This document shows, piece by piece, positions 1 through 7,568 of a DNA stretch of 11,971 bases. The stretch covers positions 1 through 11,971 of the forward strand of contig CAZSNT010000242.1 of NCBI GenBank assembly GCA_964607765.1, in the 5' to 3' direction. The stretch comes from CAZSNT01 sp964607765 (GTDB lineage: Bacteria > Verrucomicrobiota > Lentisphaeria > Oligosphaerales > JABHEG01). Position 1 is the first letter of the stretch. Every line of letters begins with the position of its first letter. The notes beneath the pieces are model-generated. The model was not told the origin of the DNA. It saw only the letters and a program-made list of their open reading frames with translations, and ran no database searches. The translations under genes and the position numbers were made by a program.

Positions 1-501
1 GGCGGGCCGCCCCGAAGCCGAGCACTCCTGACACATCCGGTCGATGGTCTGCGCAAGCACCTGTCTACCCCAAGCCTCGTCGAAGTCGTTCTCGCGTGTT
101 CTGGCGTTGGCGGCAATCCGTGGTACTTCGTCGATGCCGACCATCTGTGAGGGGCTTGGGTTCCGGCGCTTCGCGCTCCGTCGCCTTGCATCACTGATGA
201 CATAGTTGGTCAGGGACTTAAGCAGGAATGACCGGAAACGGCCGCGGTCCTGGTCTGCTTGGGCCAGGATGTTCTTCTCCAGTACTTTCTCGGCGATGAA
301 GCTCTGCAGCAGATCATCAGTCCGGTGGGGCGGCAGACGCAAGTGAGCCACGCAGTGAGTGCGTAGGACTGGAAGATACGCACGCAGCAGTTCGTCGAGG
401 GCAGTTGTCCTGGTGGTTGCCTCGAGTGCGCTGGCGCGGGCCACCAGCGACCAGCGGGTGGCTGGATAGGCACTGCCGGCAAGTCGTGATTCAGTGTACA
501 T
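1..501 (-). CDS. ECF-type sigma-70 family RNA polymerase sigma factor, C-terminus beyond left edge
   Basis: The minus-strand frame is open from an ATG at 501 down to base 1, giving 167 residues with no stop, so the gene is cut by the window edge. The product should direct core RNA polymerase to a subset of promoters. Visible features are TRWSLV (residues 15-20), a region-2-like helical block with ALDELLRAYLPVLR (34-47), RTDDLLQSFIAEKVLEKN (60-77), the characteristic DRGRFRSFLLKSL (85-97), and FDEAWGRQVLAQTIDRM (140-156), which in this family leads towards region 4. This is the pattern of ECF-like sigma factors abundant in Planctomycetes and relatives. Region 4 lies off the window. The start is supported by a purine-rich GAAGGGG six bases before the ATG and by a consensus promoter upstream at 611-639. 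No anti-sigma gene is visible; one could lie past the left edge. Confidence 0.88.
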   Translation of the reverse strand, partial: MYTESRLAGSAYPATRWSLVARASALEATTRTTALDELLRAYLPVLRTHCVAHLRLPPHRTDDLLQSFIAEKVLEKNILAQADQDRGRFRSFLLKSLTNYVISDARRRSAKRRNPSPSQMVGIDEVPRIAANARTRENDFDEAWGRQVLAQTIDRMCQECSASGRPA

Positions 502-610
502 GGGTTTCCCCTTCCCCTCCGTACGGCAGTGTTCTGACAGACCCCAGCATCAGAGTAGTACTTCTTGGGGCGGAGATCTCCCGGAATCCGCCGTTGAGAG
601 GGAGGGCATT

Positions 611-639
611 TCTATACCAGGCCGCGTGTTGTCTGTCAA
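611..639 (-). promoter_or_regulatory. Predicted sigma-70 promoter of the ECF sigma gene
   Basis: On the minus strand there is a perfect -35 TTGACA (634-639), a 17-base spacer (617-633) and a -10 TATAGA (611-616). Transcription would start near 604 and give a leader of about 100 bases before the sigma factor ATG at 501. The hexamers and spacing match the housekeeping consensus almost completely, so the match is unlikely to be chance, but promoter function is inferred. Confidence 0.6.
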
Positions 640-693
640 GCCTGCACTACGGGATTCGCGACGGGGCACTGGCGACGCTGGCAGATGCTCCGA

Positions 694-2327
694 TCATCGT
701 GGGGCGAGTTCGATCGTGAGGTCGGTGATGGTGCCGGTGAAAGTGAACGGCGGGGCGTAGTCGATCAGCACCGGGTTGCCCAGATCGCGGCCGACGTCGA
801 GGACATCGGCCGGCGTCTTGGCGAGGAGCGCCGGCGCCTTGCCGGTGCCCACGGGTTCGCCGTTCACGGCCAGAGACATGGCGCCGTCTGCTGACAGCGT
901 GGCGTGCAGGTTGTGCTTGCCGGGGCTGAGGGGAGCCGGGGCCGACACGAACACCGGTTTCTTGCCCTGGCTTACGACGAACACCGGCTTGCCGTCGCGC
1001 ACGAGAAGCGCGTAGCCGAACGCTTGTGCGCCCTGGGCCAGGATTGCACCGCTCAGCGTCTTGCCTTCCACTGTCGCCGTGATGCTGAAGCCGCGCTCAG
1101 CGACATCCGGTACAGCGCCCCCGGTCAGCGTGTCGCCTTGTTGAAGCTGGAAAACGCGTTTGGGGTTGCCGCCGCGCCCCGCTTCACGGCCGCTGCCACC
1201 TTTGCCGCCATCTCTCCGTTTCCCGTCTTCTGTCTTCCGTTTTCCATCTTCCGTTCTCTTTGCTTTCCCCCCTTTCTTGCCTGTTCGCTTGCGCTCACTG
1301 GCCTGCATCTCCGTGGCGACGCCTTTGTCGCCTTGCTCCGCCATCCAGTCGAGCAGTTGCTGACGCAGTTCGCTGACCAGTGTGCCGCTCTCCGGTCGTT
1401 CGGCGATATTGTCCATCTCGAGCGGGTCGCTGACGACATCGTAGAGCTCGACGGCGGGCCGGTGCTGGTAGCGTTTGACCAGAGCGGCGGCCGCGGGATC
1501 GCTCTTGGCCTTCTCCGCCCACGACGCCCAGACGCTGCCTTTGGTTGCTGCGTTGGTGAACATCGAATCGTGGTTCAGGTTCAGGATGAGTTTGTGCGTC
1601 GCCGTCCGGATGCTGCGTATGGCGTAGGCCTCGGAGCCGTTGATGATACCGCGCGTGGTGTGCACGCCGTACACGACGTCTCGGTGTGTGTCGCGTTCGC
1701 CGGTGAGCACGGGCAGGAAGCTGCGTCCGTCCAAGCCTCCGATCGGCTCGCCGCCCGCCACGTCGACGAGAGTCGGGGTCACGTCGACATAATGGACCAT
1801 GGCGTCGCTGATCGTTCCCGGCTTGATCCGGCCCGGCCAGCGTGCGACAAACCCGACGTTCAGGCCGGTGTCGTAGCAGGTCCACTTGCCGAACGGGAAC
1901 CCGGAGCCCTGTTCACGAACGGGAAGTTGTCCCTCGGTTTGATGTGCGTCTTGCCGGCCAATGCAACACGGTAACCGAGGGCCTGCAGGTAGTGGGGCAG
2001 GCTCTTCACGTGCGGGAACACGCCGCTGTGGTTGGGCCAGGCGCCGCTGCGGATCGGGTACAGGCCCGTGTAGAGCTGCGTGCGAGTCGGCGCGCACATG
2101 GCGGTGGCCGTGAAGGCGCGCATGAACTTCATGCCTTCTGCGGCCAGACGGTCGATGTTGGGCGTCTTCACGTCCGGGCTGCCGTAGCAGCCTGCGTCCC
2201 GGATCGTCTGGTCATCGGCGATCACGAGGAGCATGTTGGGCTTCCCCGCCACGGGCGCTGCGCGCAGAGCAGACGCGAGGGCGAGGGTGAGGAGACAGGC
2301 GGCAGCAAGACGGTTGGCGTGCGGCAT
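694..2327 (-). pseudogene. Sulfatase (heparan N-sulfatase-like) with internal deletion and frameshift; C-terminal lectin-like domain
   Basis: The N-terminal part begins at ATG 2327, with AGGGAG at 2337-2342 nine bases upstream. It has a signal peptide (about residues 1-24), the metal-binding DD (38-39), the formylglycine motif C78-A-P-T-R82 followed by TQLYTG, and GKTH (125-128). Homology in this frame ends at about DNFPF (residue 137, base 1917). From base 1914 a different frame continues with EQGSGFPFGKWTCYD, then the sulfatase C-terminal subdomain (VELYDVVSDPLEMDNI), a Lys/Arg/Gly-rich linker, and a concanavalin/LamG-like domain ending at stop 694-696. In human SGSH the formylglycine and the later DN metal site are about 200 residues apart; here the equivalent distance is about 60. 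So roughly 140 residues of the core are missing and the join is out of frame. The intact parent would be a secreted enzyme removing sulfate from glycans. The copy is most likely inactive. An assembly error is the main alternative. Confidence 0.8.
1216..1257 (-). repeat. Six degenerate heptanucleotide repeats in the sulfatase linker
   Basis: The plus strand reads as six consecutive 7-mers close to CCGTCTT (CCGTTTC, CCGTCTT, CTGTCTT, CCGTTTT, CCATCTT, CCGTTCT), forming a pyrimidine tract on plus and a purine tract on minus. Three 7-mers make 21 bases, so the encoded linker repeats with a seven-residue period (RTEDGKR, KTEDGKR, then RDGGKGG). It lies between the sulfatase fold and the lectin-like domain, where a flexible charged linker would be tolerated. 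Confidence 0.75.
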
Positions 2328-2508
2328 GATGCAAAGCTCCCTGGACACGGGTCTCGGCTGCAGGTGAGTACTCTGATCCCATGCCTGGGTTTTCGCCAGT
2401 GACAGCGTCGCCCGCAGGCCCGGCATCGTCGCCCGGCTGATGGCCGGCCGTGGAGTCGTCTTCGTTGGAGGCTGCGCCGCCCCGCGGCAGTCGGCCTGCG
2501 CGTGGCGA

Positions 2509-3528
2509 CTAAAATGTGACGGTGACGGTCTTCTGTGGCTCGATCTTGAGTCCGGGGAAGTCCTTCATCATCTGCATGGCGGTTGCCATGTCCTGAGCAG
2601 GCCCCATGGCGGAGAGCCCCTTGAGCTTTGACTCGTCCATCTTCATCAACTCGCCCAGGTTCATGTCGACGAGGGTCACCAGGCACTTCTTGCCCGTCTT
2701 CTTCAGGATCTGAACGTGCGTTGCGTTCGAGTCGCTGATCTCGCCCTCGACCATGACCATCATCCAGACCCGGAACCCGGCGAACATCTGTTTCATCATC
2801 TCTTCGGCGCCTGGCATGCCTGGCATGTCCGGCGCGCCGTCCATGCCTTCACCGTCGGGCATTCCGGGCGTCGTGACGGGCTCGGCTGCTTCCTCCGGTT
2901 CGTCCTGGGGGATGTGGATGGTGAGGGTGCTGGTTCCGGCCTGTTCGAACTCGAAGGTGATCGGCTTCTTCTCCGCGGGGGCGCCGGCTCCGGGCGGCGG
3001 CCCGCCCATCATCGCTCCTGGCCCGCCCGGCCCACCCGGTCCGCCCATCATCATTCCCGCTCCCCCGGCGCCGCCTTCCGGCATGTCCGGGTCCATGCTG
3101 AGCTTGAGCTTCGAGATGTCGCTGAAAGCGTAGACGACCTTGACGCCTTTGCTGCCGTCTTCCTTCTGCACCTTCTTCGCGGAGACGAACTCCACGTCCT
3201 CGCCCAGGTCTTTGGCTTTGGCGCGCAGTTTGGCCTCGTCGATGGGGATGTCGGGCATCTCCATCTTGCCCATGTCCGGCGGCGTCACTTTGACCGTGGC
3301 GCCCTCAACTCCGTCCATGCCTTCCGCCATGCCCTGCGCCATGGCACCGGCCATTCCGGCCATCATCTGCTGCATCATCTCCTGCATGGCTTTGCCCATG
3401 TAGGTCACCTGCGTCACGGTGCCGCTGCCGTCTTTCTTGACGTAGACCAATGTCGTACTCTCGATGCAGCCCGCTGAAACGGCGAGCACACCGACCATCA
3501 TCGCGTTCCACCACCAGTTGCGCATCAT
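2509..3528 (-). CDS. Predicted lipoprotein of unknown function, Met/Gly/Pro-rich
   Basis: Encodes 339 residues from ATG 3528 (a second ATG follows at 3525); GGAAGG stands a few bases upstream. The N-terminus MMRNWWWNAMMVGVLAVSAGC is a short charged start, a hydrophobic stretch and a Cys at 21. The VSAG residues before it fit the relaxed lipoprotein pattern, although Ser at -3 is not the commonest choice. The mature start (CIESTTLVYVKKDGSGTV) resembles small lipoproteins seen in this bacterial group. It is followed by a Met-rich helix (about 44-71, many Met plus Gly/Ala), a mixed region (77-149), a Gly/Pro/Met-rich low-complexity stretch (150-184, GGPGGPGGPG type), a beta-like segment (189-206), an acidic Pro/Met/Gly stretch (207-241), and a C-terminal domain (242-339). 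The gene lies 74 bases downstream of the GH4 stop and 181 bases upstream of the sulfatase start, so co-transcription is possible. No function is assigned. Confidence 0.85.
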   Translation of the reverse strand: MMRNWWWNAMMVGVLAVSAGCIESTTLVYVKKDGSGTVTQVTYMGKAMQEMMQQMMAGMAGAMAQGMAEGMDGVEGATVKVTPPDMGKMEMPDIPIDEAKLRAKAKDLGEDVEFVSAKKVQKEDGSKGVKVVYAFSDISKLKLSMDPDMPEGGAGGAGMMMGGPGGPGGPGAMMGGPPPGAGAPAEKKPITFEFEQAGTSTLTIHIPQDEPEEAAEPVTTPGMPDGEGMDGAPDMPGMPGAEEMMKQMFAGFRVWMMVMVEGEISDSNATHVQILKKTGKKCLVTLVDMNLGELMKMDESKLKGLSAMGPAQDMATAMQMMKDFPGLKIEPQKTVTVTF

Positions 3529-3563
3529 TTCCTGCCTTCCGTAGTTTGCTCTTCTCGCGTTCC

Positions 3564-3600
3564 AACAGCGTGTCGCTGTTCCATACCCTCCGCTGTGCGG
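3564..3600 (-). other. Two small hairpins between the GH4 and lipoprotein genes
   Basis: The 74-base gap holds a perfect 7-base stem with 3-base loop (AACAGCG / CGCTGTT, 3564-3580) and a 4-base GC stem (CCGC / GCGG, 3590-3600) just after the GH4 stop. Neither is followed by a T-run on the transcribed strand, so a rho-independent terminator is not supported. They could affect mRNA stability between two co-transcribed genes. Confidence 0.3.
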
Positions 3601-3602
3601 CT

Positions 3603-4934
3603 TTATTCGGGAAACGTCGTGCCGAGCCACTCCTGCTGGCCTGCAATCAGTTCATCAACCAGGCTCTCGATAGCGTCGATCGTCATGACGGAGTGTGTGA
3701 GCGGATCCATCATGAGGGCCTGGTACAGTTTGGCGCGGTCGCGCTGCAGCACGCTCTCGACGGCGAGCTGGTGCACGTTTATCTCCATGCGGCAGAGCGC
3801 AGCGCAGGCCGTGGGCAGGTCGCCGAACCGGCAGGGCTGGATGCCATTGCGATCGACCAGGCACGCGAGTTCCACGCAGCTGAACTCGGGCAGGTTTGTG
3901 ATCAGCCCGTCGTTCATGACGTTCGCGTAAACGCGTGTGGGCGTGTTCGTGAGCACCGCATTGATGATCTGGCAGCCGTACTCCACGCTGCGTGTCACCT
4001 CGGGCAGCTCGTCCGCGAGCGCTTTCTGGTAGAATTCCTCTGCCTTGGCTGCCTTGCGTTCCATGTTGCGCTTGTACTGATCGATCGGGACCCGGTAGGT
4101 GTCGATCAATTCGTCGGTGCGCGCGTAGAACGGAACGTATTCCGGGAAGTGTGTACTGGACTCGGTGACGGCATACCCGATGCGGTTGAGCATGTCGAGC
4201 CGGGCCGGGCCGAGGAATGACATGGGTTCGTCGTCGGGCCCGCCTTTCGGCTCGTAGATGCCGTCGCGCCGGATACGCTCGCGCAGCTCCGGGTACAGAT
4301 CGCGCTGCCCATGCTTCAGCTCGGTGATCCAGCCCATGTGGTTGATGCCCGCGCAACGGTATGCCATCTCTTCGTAGGGTACATCGAGGAAACGTGCGAT
4401 GGCCCGGGTCGTGCCCTGTACACTGTGGCACAGGCCGATGTAAGGGACGTTCGAAGACGCGGCGCACGCCATGACGATCATGGCTTGGGGATTGGTGTAG
4501 TTGAGTACGACCGCACCGGGCGCCGCGAGCCGCTCGATGTCGCCGCACAGCTGGATGGCCCAGGGCATGGTGCGGAGGCCGCGGAACACGCCGGCCACGC
4601 ACGACGTGTCGCCGATCGTCTGTTTCAGGCCGTGTTTCTTGGGCAGATCAATGTCCATGAAAGACGGCGGCAGCATGCCGATCTTCACGAGGTTGACGAC
4701 GAAGTCGGCGCCCTCCAGGGCCTGATTCCGGTCGAGAGTGAACAGGGGCGTGCCGCCAACGCCCTCAGCGTCGAGCAGCTTGGTGATCACCGTGCGGGCG
4801 CGATCGAGCCGCTCCGCGTCGATGTCCATGAACGCCAGGTCCGCATCGCGCATGGCGTCGTAAGTAAGCAGGTCGCCGACGAGGCGGCGAGTGAACCCGT
4901 AGCTCCCGGCTCCGATGAATGCGATCTTCGGCAT
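3603..4934 (-). CDS. Glycoside hydrolase family 4, alpha-galactosidase (MelA)-like
   Basis: Encodes 443 residues from ATG 4934, chosen because the NAD-binding motif must be near the N-terminus; the open frame extends further upstream to 5027 but that part is unrelated to the family. Residues 4-14 (IAFIGAGSYGF) form the Rossmann dinucleotide site. Further family motifs are TIGDT...RGLRTMP (106-124), NYTNP (145-149), GLCHSVQG (167-174, with Mn ligand C169) and GINHMGW (196-202, with Mn ligand H199). GH4 enzymes use NAD+ and a divalent metal in an oxidation-elimination route and are usually cytoplasmic. CHSVQG and GINHMGW favour the alpha-galactosidase/alpha-glucuronidase branch over 6-phospho-glycosidases, but exact substrate cannot be read. 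Length is normal for the family. It heads a possible unit with the lipoprotein and the sulfatase, driven by the promoter at 4999-5027. No transporter or kinase for a sugar is adjacent. Confidence 0.92.
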   Translation of the reverse strand: MPKIAFIGAGSYGFTRRLVGDLLTYDAMRDADLAFMDIDAERLDRARTVITKLLDAEGVGGTPLFTLDRNQALEGADFVVNLVKIGMLPPSFMDIDLPKKHGLKQTIGDTSCVAGVFRGLRTMPWAIQLCGDIERLAAPGAVVLNYTNPQAMIVMACAASSNVPYIGLCHSVQGTTRAIARFLDVPYEEMAYRCAGINHMGWITELKHGQRDLYPELRERIRRDGIYEPKGGPDDEPMSFLGPARLDMLNRIGYAVTESSTHFPEYVPFYARTDELIDTYRVPIDQYKRNMERKAAKAEEFYQKALADELPEVTRSVEYGCQIINAVLTNTPTRVYANVMNDGLITNLPEFSCVELACLVDRNGIQPCRFGDLPTACAALCRMEINVHQLAVESVLQRDRAKLYQALMMDPLTHSVMTIDAIESLVDELIAGQQEWLGTTFPE

Positions 4935-4998
4935 ACGCCAGTGTTCCTGTTGGCTGGTCGTGCTGTCGGCTGAAAGCCGTGACTGGGAAGCGGTTTCG

Positions 4999-5027
4999 AC
5001 AATACGCCGTCGGGCATGGAACGTCAA
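4999..5027 (-). promoter_or_regulatory. Predicted sigma-70 promoter of the GH4 gene
   Basis: On the minus strand TTGACG (5022-5027) is separated by 17 bases (5005-5021) from TATTGT (4999-5004). The start of transcription would fall near 4992, about 58 bases upstream of the GH4 ATG. The -35 matches 5 of 6 and the -10 matches 4 of 6 consensus positions. Confidence 0.5.
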
Positions 5028-5070
5028 CCTTGGAGGAGGGATGACTGCAACGGGTCAGTCTTGTGCGGCA

Positions 5071-5167
5071 CCCCGTAGCCCGGCTCTCCCGAGCCGGGTG
5101 TCCTTGTCGTTCCGCTCTGTCCGGAGGCACGGCAGCACACCCGGCTCAGGAGAGCCGGGCTACGGGG
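5071..5167. repeat. REP doublet (REPIN/BIME-like) with GTAG heads
   Basis: The left unit is GTAG (5075-5078), an 8-base stem CCCGGCTC (5079-5086), loop TCCC, and GAGCCGGG (5091-5098). The right unit is its inverted copy: CCCGGCTC (5140-5147), loop AGGA, GAGCCGGG (5152-5159), CTAC (5160-5163). The two 31-base arms (5071-5101 and 5137-5167) are inverted copies with a single mismatch and a 35-base spacer. A GTAG tetranucleotide followed by a short hairpin is the hallmark of REP sequences mobilised by RAYT (TnpA_REP) transposases, and two inverted REPs form a REPIN. It sits between the divergently transcribed GH4 and kinase genes. Confidence 0.85.
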
Positions 5168-5219
5168 GGGGCGGATGCCTCACGTCACTGGTCCGGTTGC
5201 CTCGGTCCGCAGCACAGGC

Positions 5220-5248
5220 TTGTCCCCTGTCGCGAAGCGTTGTATGGT
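5220..5248 (+). promoter_or_regulatory. Weak candidate promoter for the histidine kinase
   Basis: TTGTCC (5220-5225), 17 bases, TATGGT (5243-5248), each matching four of six consensus positions. It would give a leader of about 160 bases containing a 6-base inverted repeat GCGCCG/CGGCGC (5284-5289 / 5297-5302). Nothing else in 5168-5403 stands out. Confidence 0.25.
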
Positions 5249-5403
5249 TATTGATAGTTGCAGAGGTGGGTGGGCGACGGTCTGCGCCGGTCATAGCGGC
5301 GCTGTCAATGGTCTGCGGCTGTGCATACGCTGCGGGGCTGAGACGCCTTCTCCCTTCCTGCTTCAGTGTTCTTGTTGACAGCCCTGTACCCTCGACGCGC
5401 GCC

Positions 5404-5410
5404 AGGAGGA
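5404..5410 (+). promoter_or_regulatory. Strong ribosome binding site deciding the kinase start
   Basis: AGGAGGA lies seven bases from its GG core to the ATG at 5417. An in-frame ATG exists earlier at 5366 but has no comparable site, so 5417 is chosen. Confidence 0.8.
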
Positions 5411-5416
5411 CGTGGC

Positions 5417-7387
5417 ATGGCGACGGACGCCTCCGAACCGGGTCAAGCCAGCGACCTGTCGCTGAGTGTCGCCCGCTATGGCTTCGCCCTTGCCGCAGGT
5501 TGGACGCTGCTCATTTTCGGGATGGCAGCGTGGGTCATGTGCCGTGAGATGCGGGATCAGCGGGCGATGATCCGCCGTGAAGCCCGCGCGGTCTTCCTCA
5601 AGGACCAGGCCTTCCGGCTCTGGGCTGCCGGACATGGCGGCGTCTATGTGCCTCCTACCGAACACACGCCGCCGAATCCCCATCTGTTACACATCACAGA
5701 CCGGGACGTCGAGACCACGACGGGCAAGAAGCTGACGCTCATGAACCCGGCCTACATGGTCCGTCAGGTCATGGAGGATTTTGGCAAGCAGTATGGTGTC
5801 AAGGGGCGCATCACCAGCCTGAAGCCACTGCGTCCGGCGAACGCGCCGGACGAGTGGGAGAGGGCGGCGCTCGAGTCCTTCGAGAGAGGCACTGACGAAG
5901 CTCAGGAGTTCACGGAGGTCGAGGGCGAGCCGCATCTGCGTCTGATGCGCCCATTGGTAGTGGAAGACAGTTGCCTGAAGTGCCACGCGCACCAAGGCTA
6001 TGCGGCAGGGCAGATACGAGGCGGCGTGGCCGTATCAGTTCCTGCGGGGCGAGCGCTGTCTGAAGCGCGTGACAGGGCCATGGGCCACGCTATGGCCCTG
6101 GGGCCGGTCTGGCTTGTTGGCCTTGTAGGGATAGCTTCCGCCTCCGCCCACATCCGGCGCCGGACACGCGAGCACCATCGGATGGAGCAAGAACGGCGCG
6201 GACTCCAACAGCAGCTCGCACGAGCGCAGAGGCTGGAAGCTGTGGGACAGCTCGCGGGCGGCGTGGCACACGATTTCAATAACCTGCTTATGGGGATCAT
6301 CAACTACGTGGAGCTGTGCCTGGGACGAATCGAGAAGGAGCATCCCGTTCGCGAGTGGCTCGACGAGATTATGGTCGATGCTCAACGCTCGGCAGACCTG
6401 ACACGGCAACTGCTGGCCTTTGCCAGCGAACAGCCCATCGTGCCCCGAGTGCTGAACGTGAACGATCTCATTGCGGACTTGCTCAAGCTCTTGCGTCGCT
6501 TGCTCGGCGAAGACATCGACTTGCGCTGGGTGCCGGGCGAAGGCCTGTGGTCTGTCACACTGGATCCGTCCCAGGCCAATCAGCTCCTAGTCAACCTCTG
6601 CATCAACTCCCGGGATGCTATGGACGACGGCGGCACGGTCACTATCGAGACGGGCAACGTCACTGTTGATGAGAGTTTCTGCGCCAGTTGCCCTGAGGCC
6701 ACGCCTGGCGACTTCGTGCTGCTGGCAGTCAGCGACGACGGCTGCGGCATGGCCCCGGAAACGCTCGAGAGGATCTTCGAACCGTTTTTCACCACTAAGG
6801 AGCGCGGACGCGGAACGGGGTTGGGGCTGTCAACGGTGTACGGCATCGTGAAGCAGAACGCCGGCTTCGTCAACGTTTGCAGCGAGCCAGGTGAAGGGAC
6901 GGCGTTCAGAATCCACTTGCCCAAGTCTGATGAGAGTGCACCCGAGTCTTGGGCTGCCGAGGAGTCGTCTGACGTTCCCACCGGGCAGGCAACGATCCTG
7001 CTCGTGGAGGACGAGAAGTCCATCCGCGTCACTACTGGTCTGTTCCTCGAAGCCCTCGGCTACACAGTGTTGAGCGCCAGCACGCCGGAAGACGCGCTGC
7101 GGCTGGCGGCGGAACGGCCTGAACCGATCCAACTGTTGATCACTGATGTCGTGCTGCCCGGCATGAACGGCCGGGATCTGGCTCAGCAGCTGGTTGGGAC
7201 ACGGCCATCGATGAAGTGCCTGTTCATGTCCGGCTATACCGCCAATACCATCGCCCAGCGCGGTGTGCTGGCAGACGATGTGAATTTCCTCTCCAAACCG
7301 GTCAAGCGCGATGACCTCGCGCGCGCCGTGCACAGCATATTGCAGCCAGAGGAAGGCTCAGGACCTGCACAGCGACAGCACGTGTGA
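5417..7387 (+). CDS. Membrane hybrid histidine kinase with Tll0287-like (DUF3365) haem domain and C-terminal receiver
   Basis: Encodes 656 residues. Order: TM1 (about 20-41); a periplasmic Tll0287-like domain (about 45-212) with a c-type haem motif C186-L-K-C189-H190; TM2 (about 225-245); a charged coiled linker (246-275); HisKA with phospho-acceptor H285 in GGVAHDFNN; a HATPase with N-box NLCINSRDAM (393-402), DDGCGM (440-445), and GRGTGLGL (464-471); then a receiver domain (526-643) with acidic E531/D532/E533, phospho-acceptor D577 (TDVVLPGMNG), S605 and K627. It should autophosphorylate in response to a periplasmic redox or ligand signal sensed through haem. The receiver carries no DNA-binding output, so a phosphotransfer protein or separate regulator is expected, but none is in the window. 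CASC (422-425) in the ATPase domain is a minor feature. All catalytic residues appear intact. Confidence 0.93.
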   Translation: MATDASEPGQASDLSLSVARYGFALAAGWTLLIFGMAAWVMCREMRDQRAMIRREARAVFLKDQAFRLWAAGHGGVYVPPTEHTPPNPHLLHITDRDVETTTGKKLTLMNPAYMVRQVMEDFGKQYGVKGRITSLKPLRPANAPDEWERAALESFERGTDEAQEFTEVEGEPHLRLMRPLVVEDSCLKCHAHQGYAAGQIRGGVAVSVPAGRALSEARDRAMGHAMALGPVWLVGLVGIASASAHIRRRTREHHRMEQERRGLQQQLARAQRLEAVGQLAGGVAHDFNNLLMGIINYVELCLGRIEKEHPVREWLDEIMVDAQRSADLTRQLLAFASEQPIVPRVLNVNDLIADLLKLLRRLLGEDIDLRWVPGEGLWSVTLDPSQANQLLVNLCINSRDAMDDGGTVTIETGNVTVDESFCASCPEATPGDFVLLAVSDDGCGMAPETLERIFEPFFTTKERGRGTGLGLSTVYGIVKQNAGFVNVCSEPGEGTAFRIHLPKSDESAPESWAAEESSDVPTGQATILLVEDEKSIRVTTGLFLEALGYTVLSASTPEDALRLAAERPEPIQLLITDVVLPGMNGRDLAQQLVGTRPSMKCLFMSGYTANTIAQRGVLADDVNFLSKPVKRDDLARAVHSILQPEEGSGPAQRQHV

Positions 7388-7457
7388 GCATCTGCCGCGA
7401 CATTTCCTGATTTGGGGTCTTGGGGGAAGGGGGAAACGAGACACCGTTATCCCCAGC

Positions 7458-7568
7458 TGACTTCATGACTCGGTGACTTCATGACGCCCGGCCGGGGGAC
7501 CGGTGACGCGGGTGACGCCCGGATTGGGCCTGTTCACGGCGTCACGAGGTCATGGGGTCACGAAGTCA
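7458..7568 (+). repeat. Long repeat copy A (full, 111 bp) with phased TGAC octamers
   Basis: The left end has TGAC at 7458, 7466, 7474 and 7482, exactly eight bases apart. The right end has four inverted GTCA-ended octamers finishing at 7568. The two 31-base ends can pair with four mismatches and some G-T wobbles. The centre (7500-7544) is identical to copy B, and 7459-7504 is identical to half copy C. A second perfect inverted repeat, GTGACGCC / GGCGTCAC (7512-7519 / 7538-7545), could form an alternative inner hairpin. It starts 71 bases after the kinase stop. Confidence 0.9.

Noticed and set aside
1905..1926. Programmed ribosomal frameshift in the sulfatase
   Set aside because: A frameshift alone would not explain the missing core of roughly 140 residues, and there is no slippery heptamer with a downstream structure at the join.
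904..4973. Long open frames on the plus strand opposite the sulfatase, lipoprotein and GH4 genes (for example 904-1974, 2716-3477, 3450-4220, 4311-4973)
   Set aside because: They lie antisense to genes with clear family motifs and have the composition expected from high-GC mirror frames; no ribosome sites or recognisable domains.
5375..5380. Perfect TTGACA as a -35 box for the histidine kinase
   Set aside because: At 16-18 bases downstream the sequence is GC-rich with no -10 match, and the position would place the start site inside or past the ribosome binding site.
7414..7433. G-quadruplex downstream of the kinase
   Set aside because: Only three runs of four or more G are present in the stretch; a fourth run at suitable distance is lacking.
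7458..7568. Repeat A as a rho-independent terminator between converging genes
   Set aside because: The stem is long and imperfect and neither strand has a T-run after it; termination cannot be excluded but is not supported.
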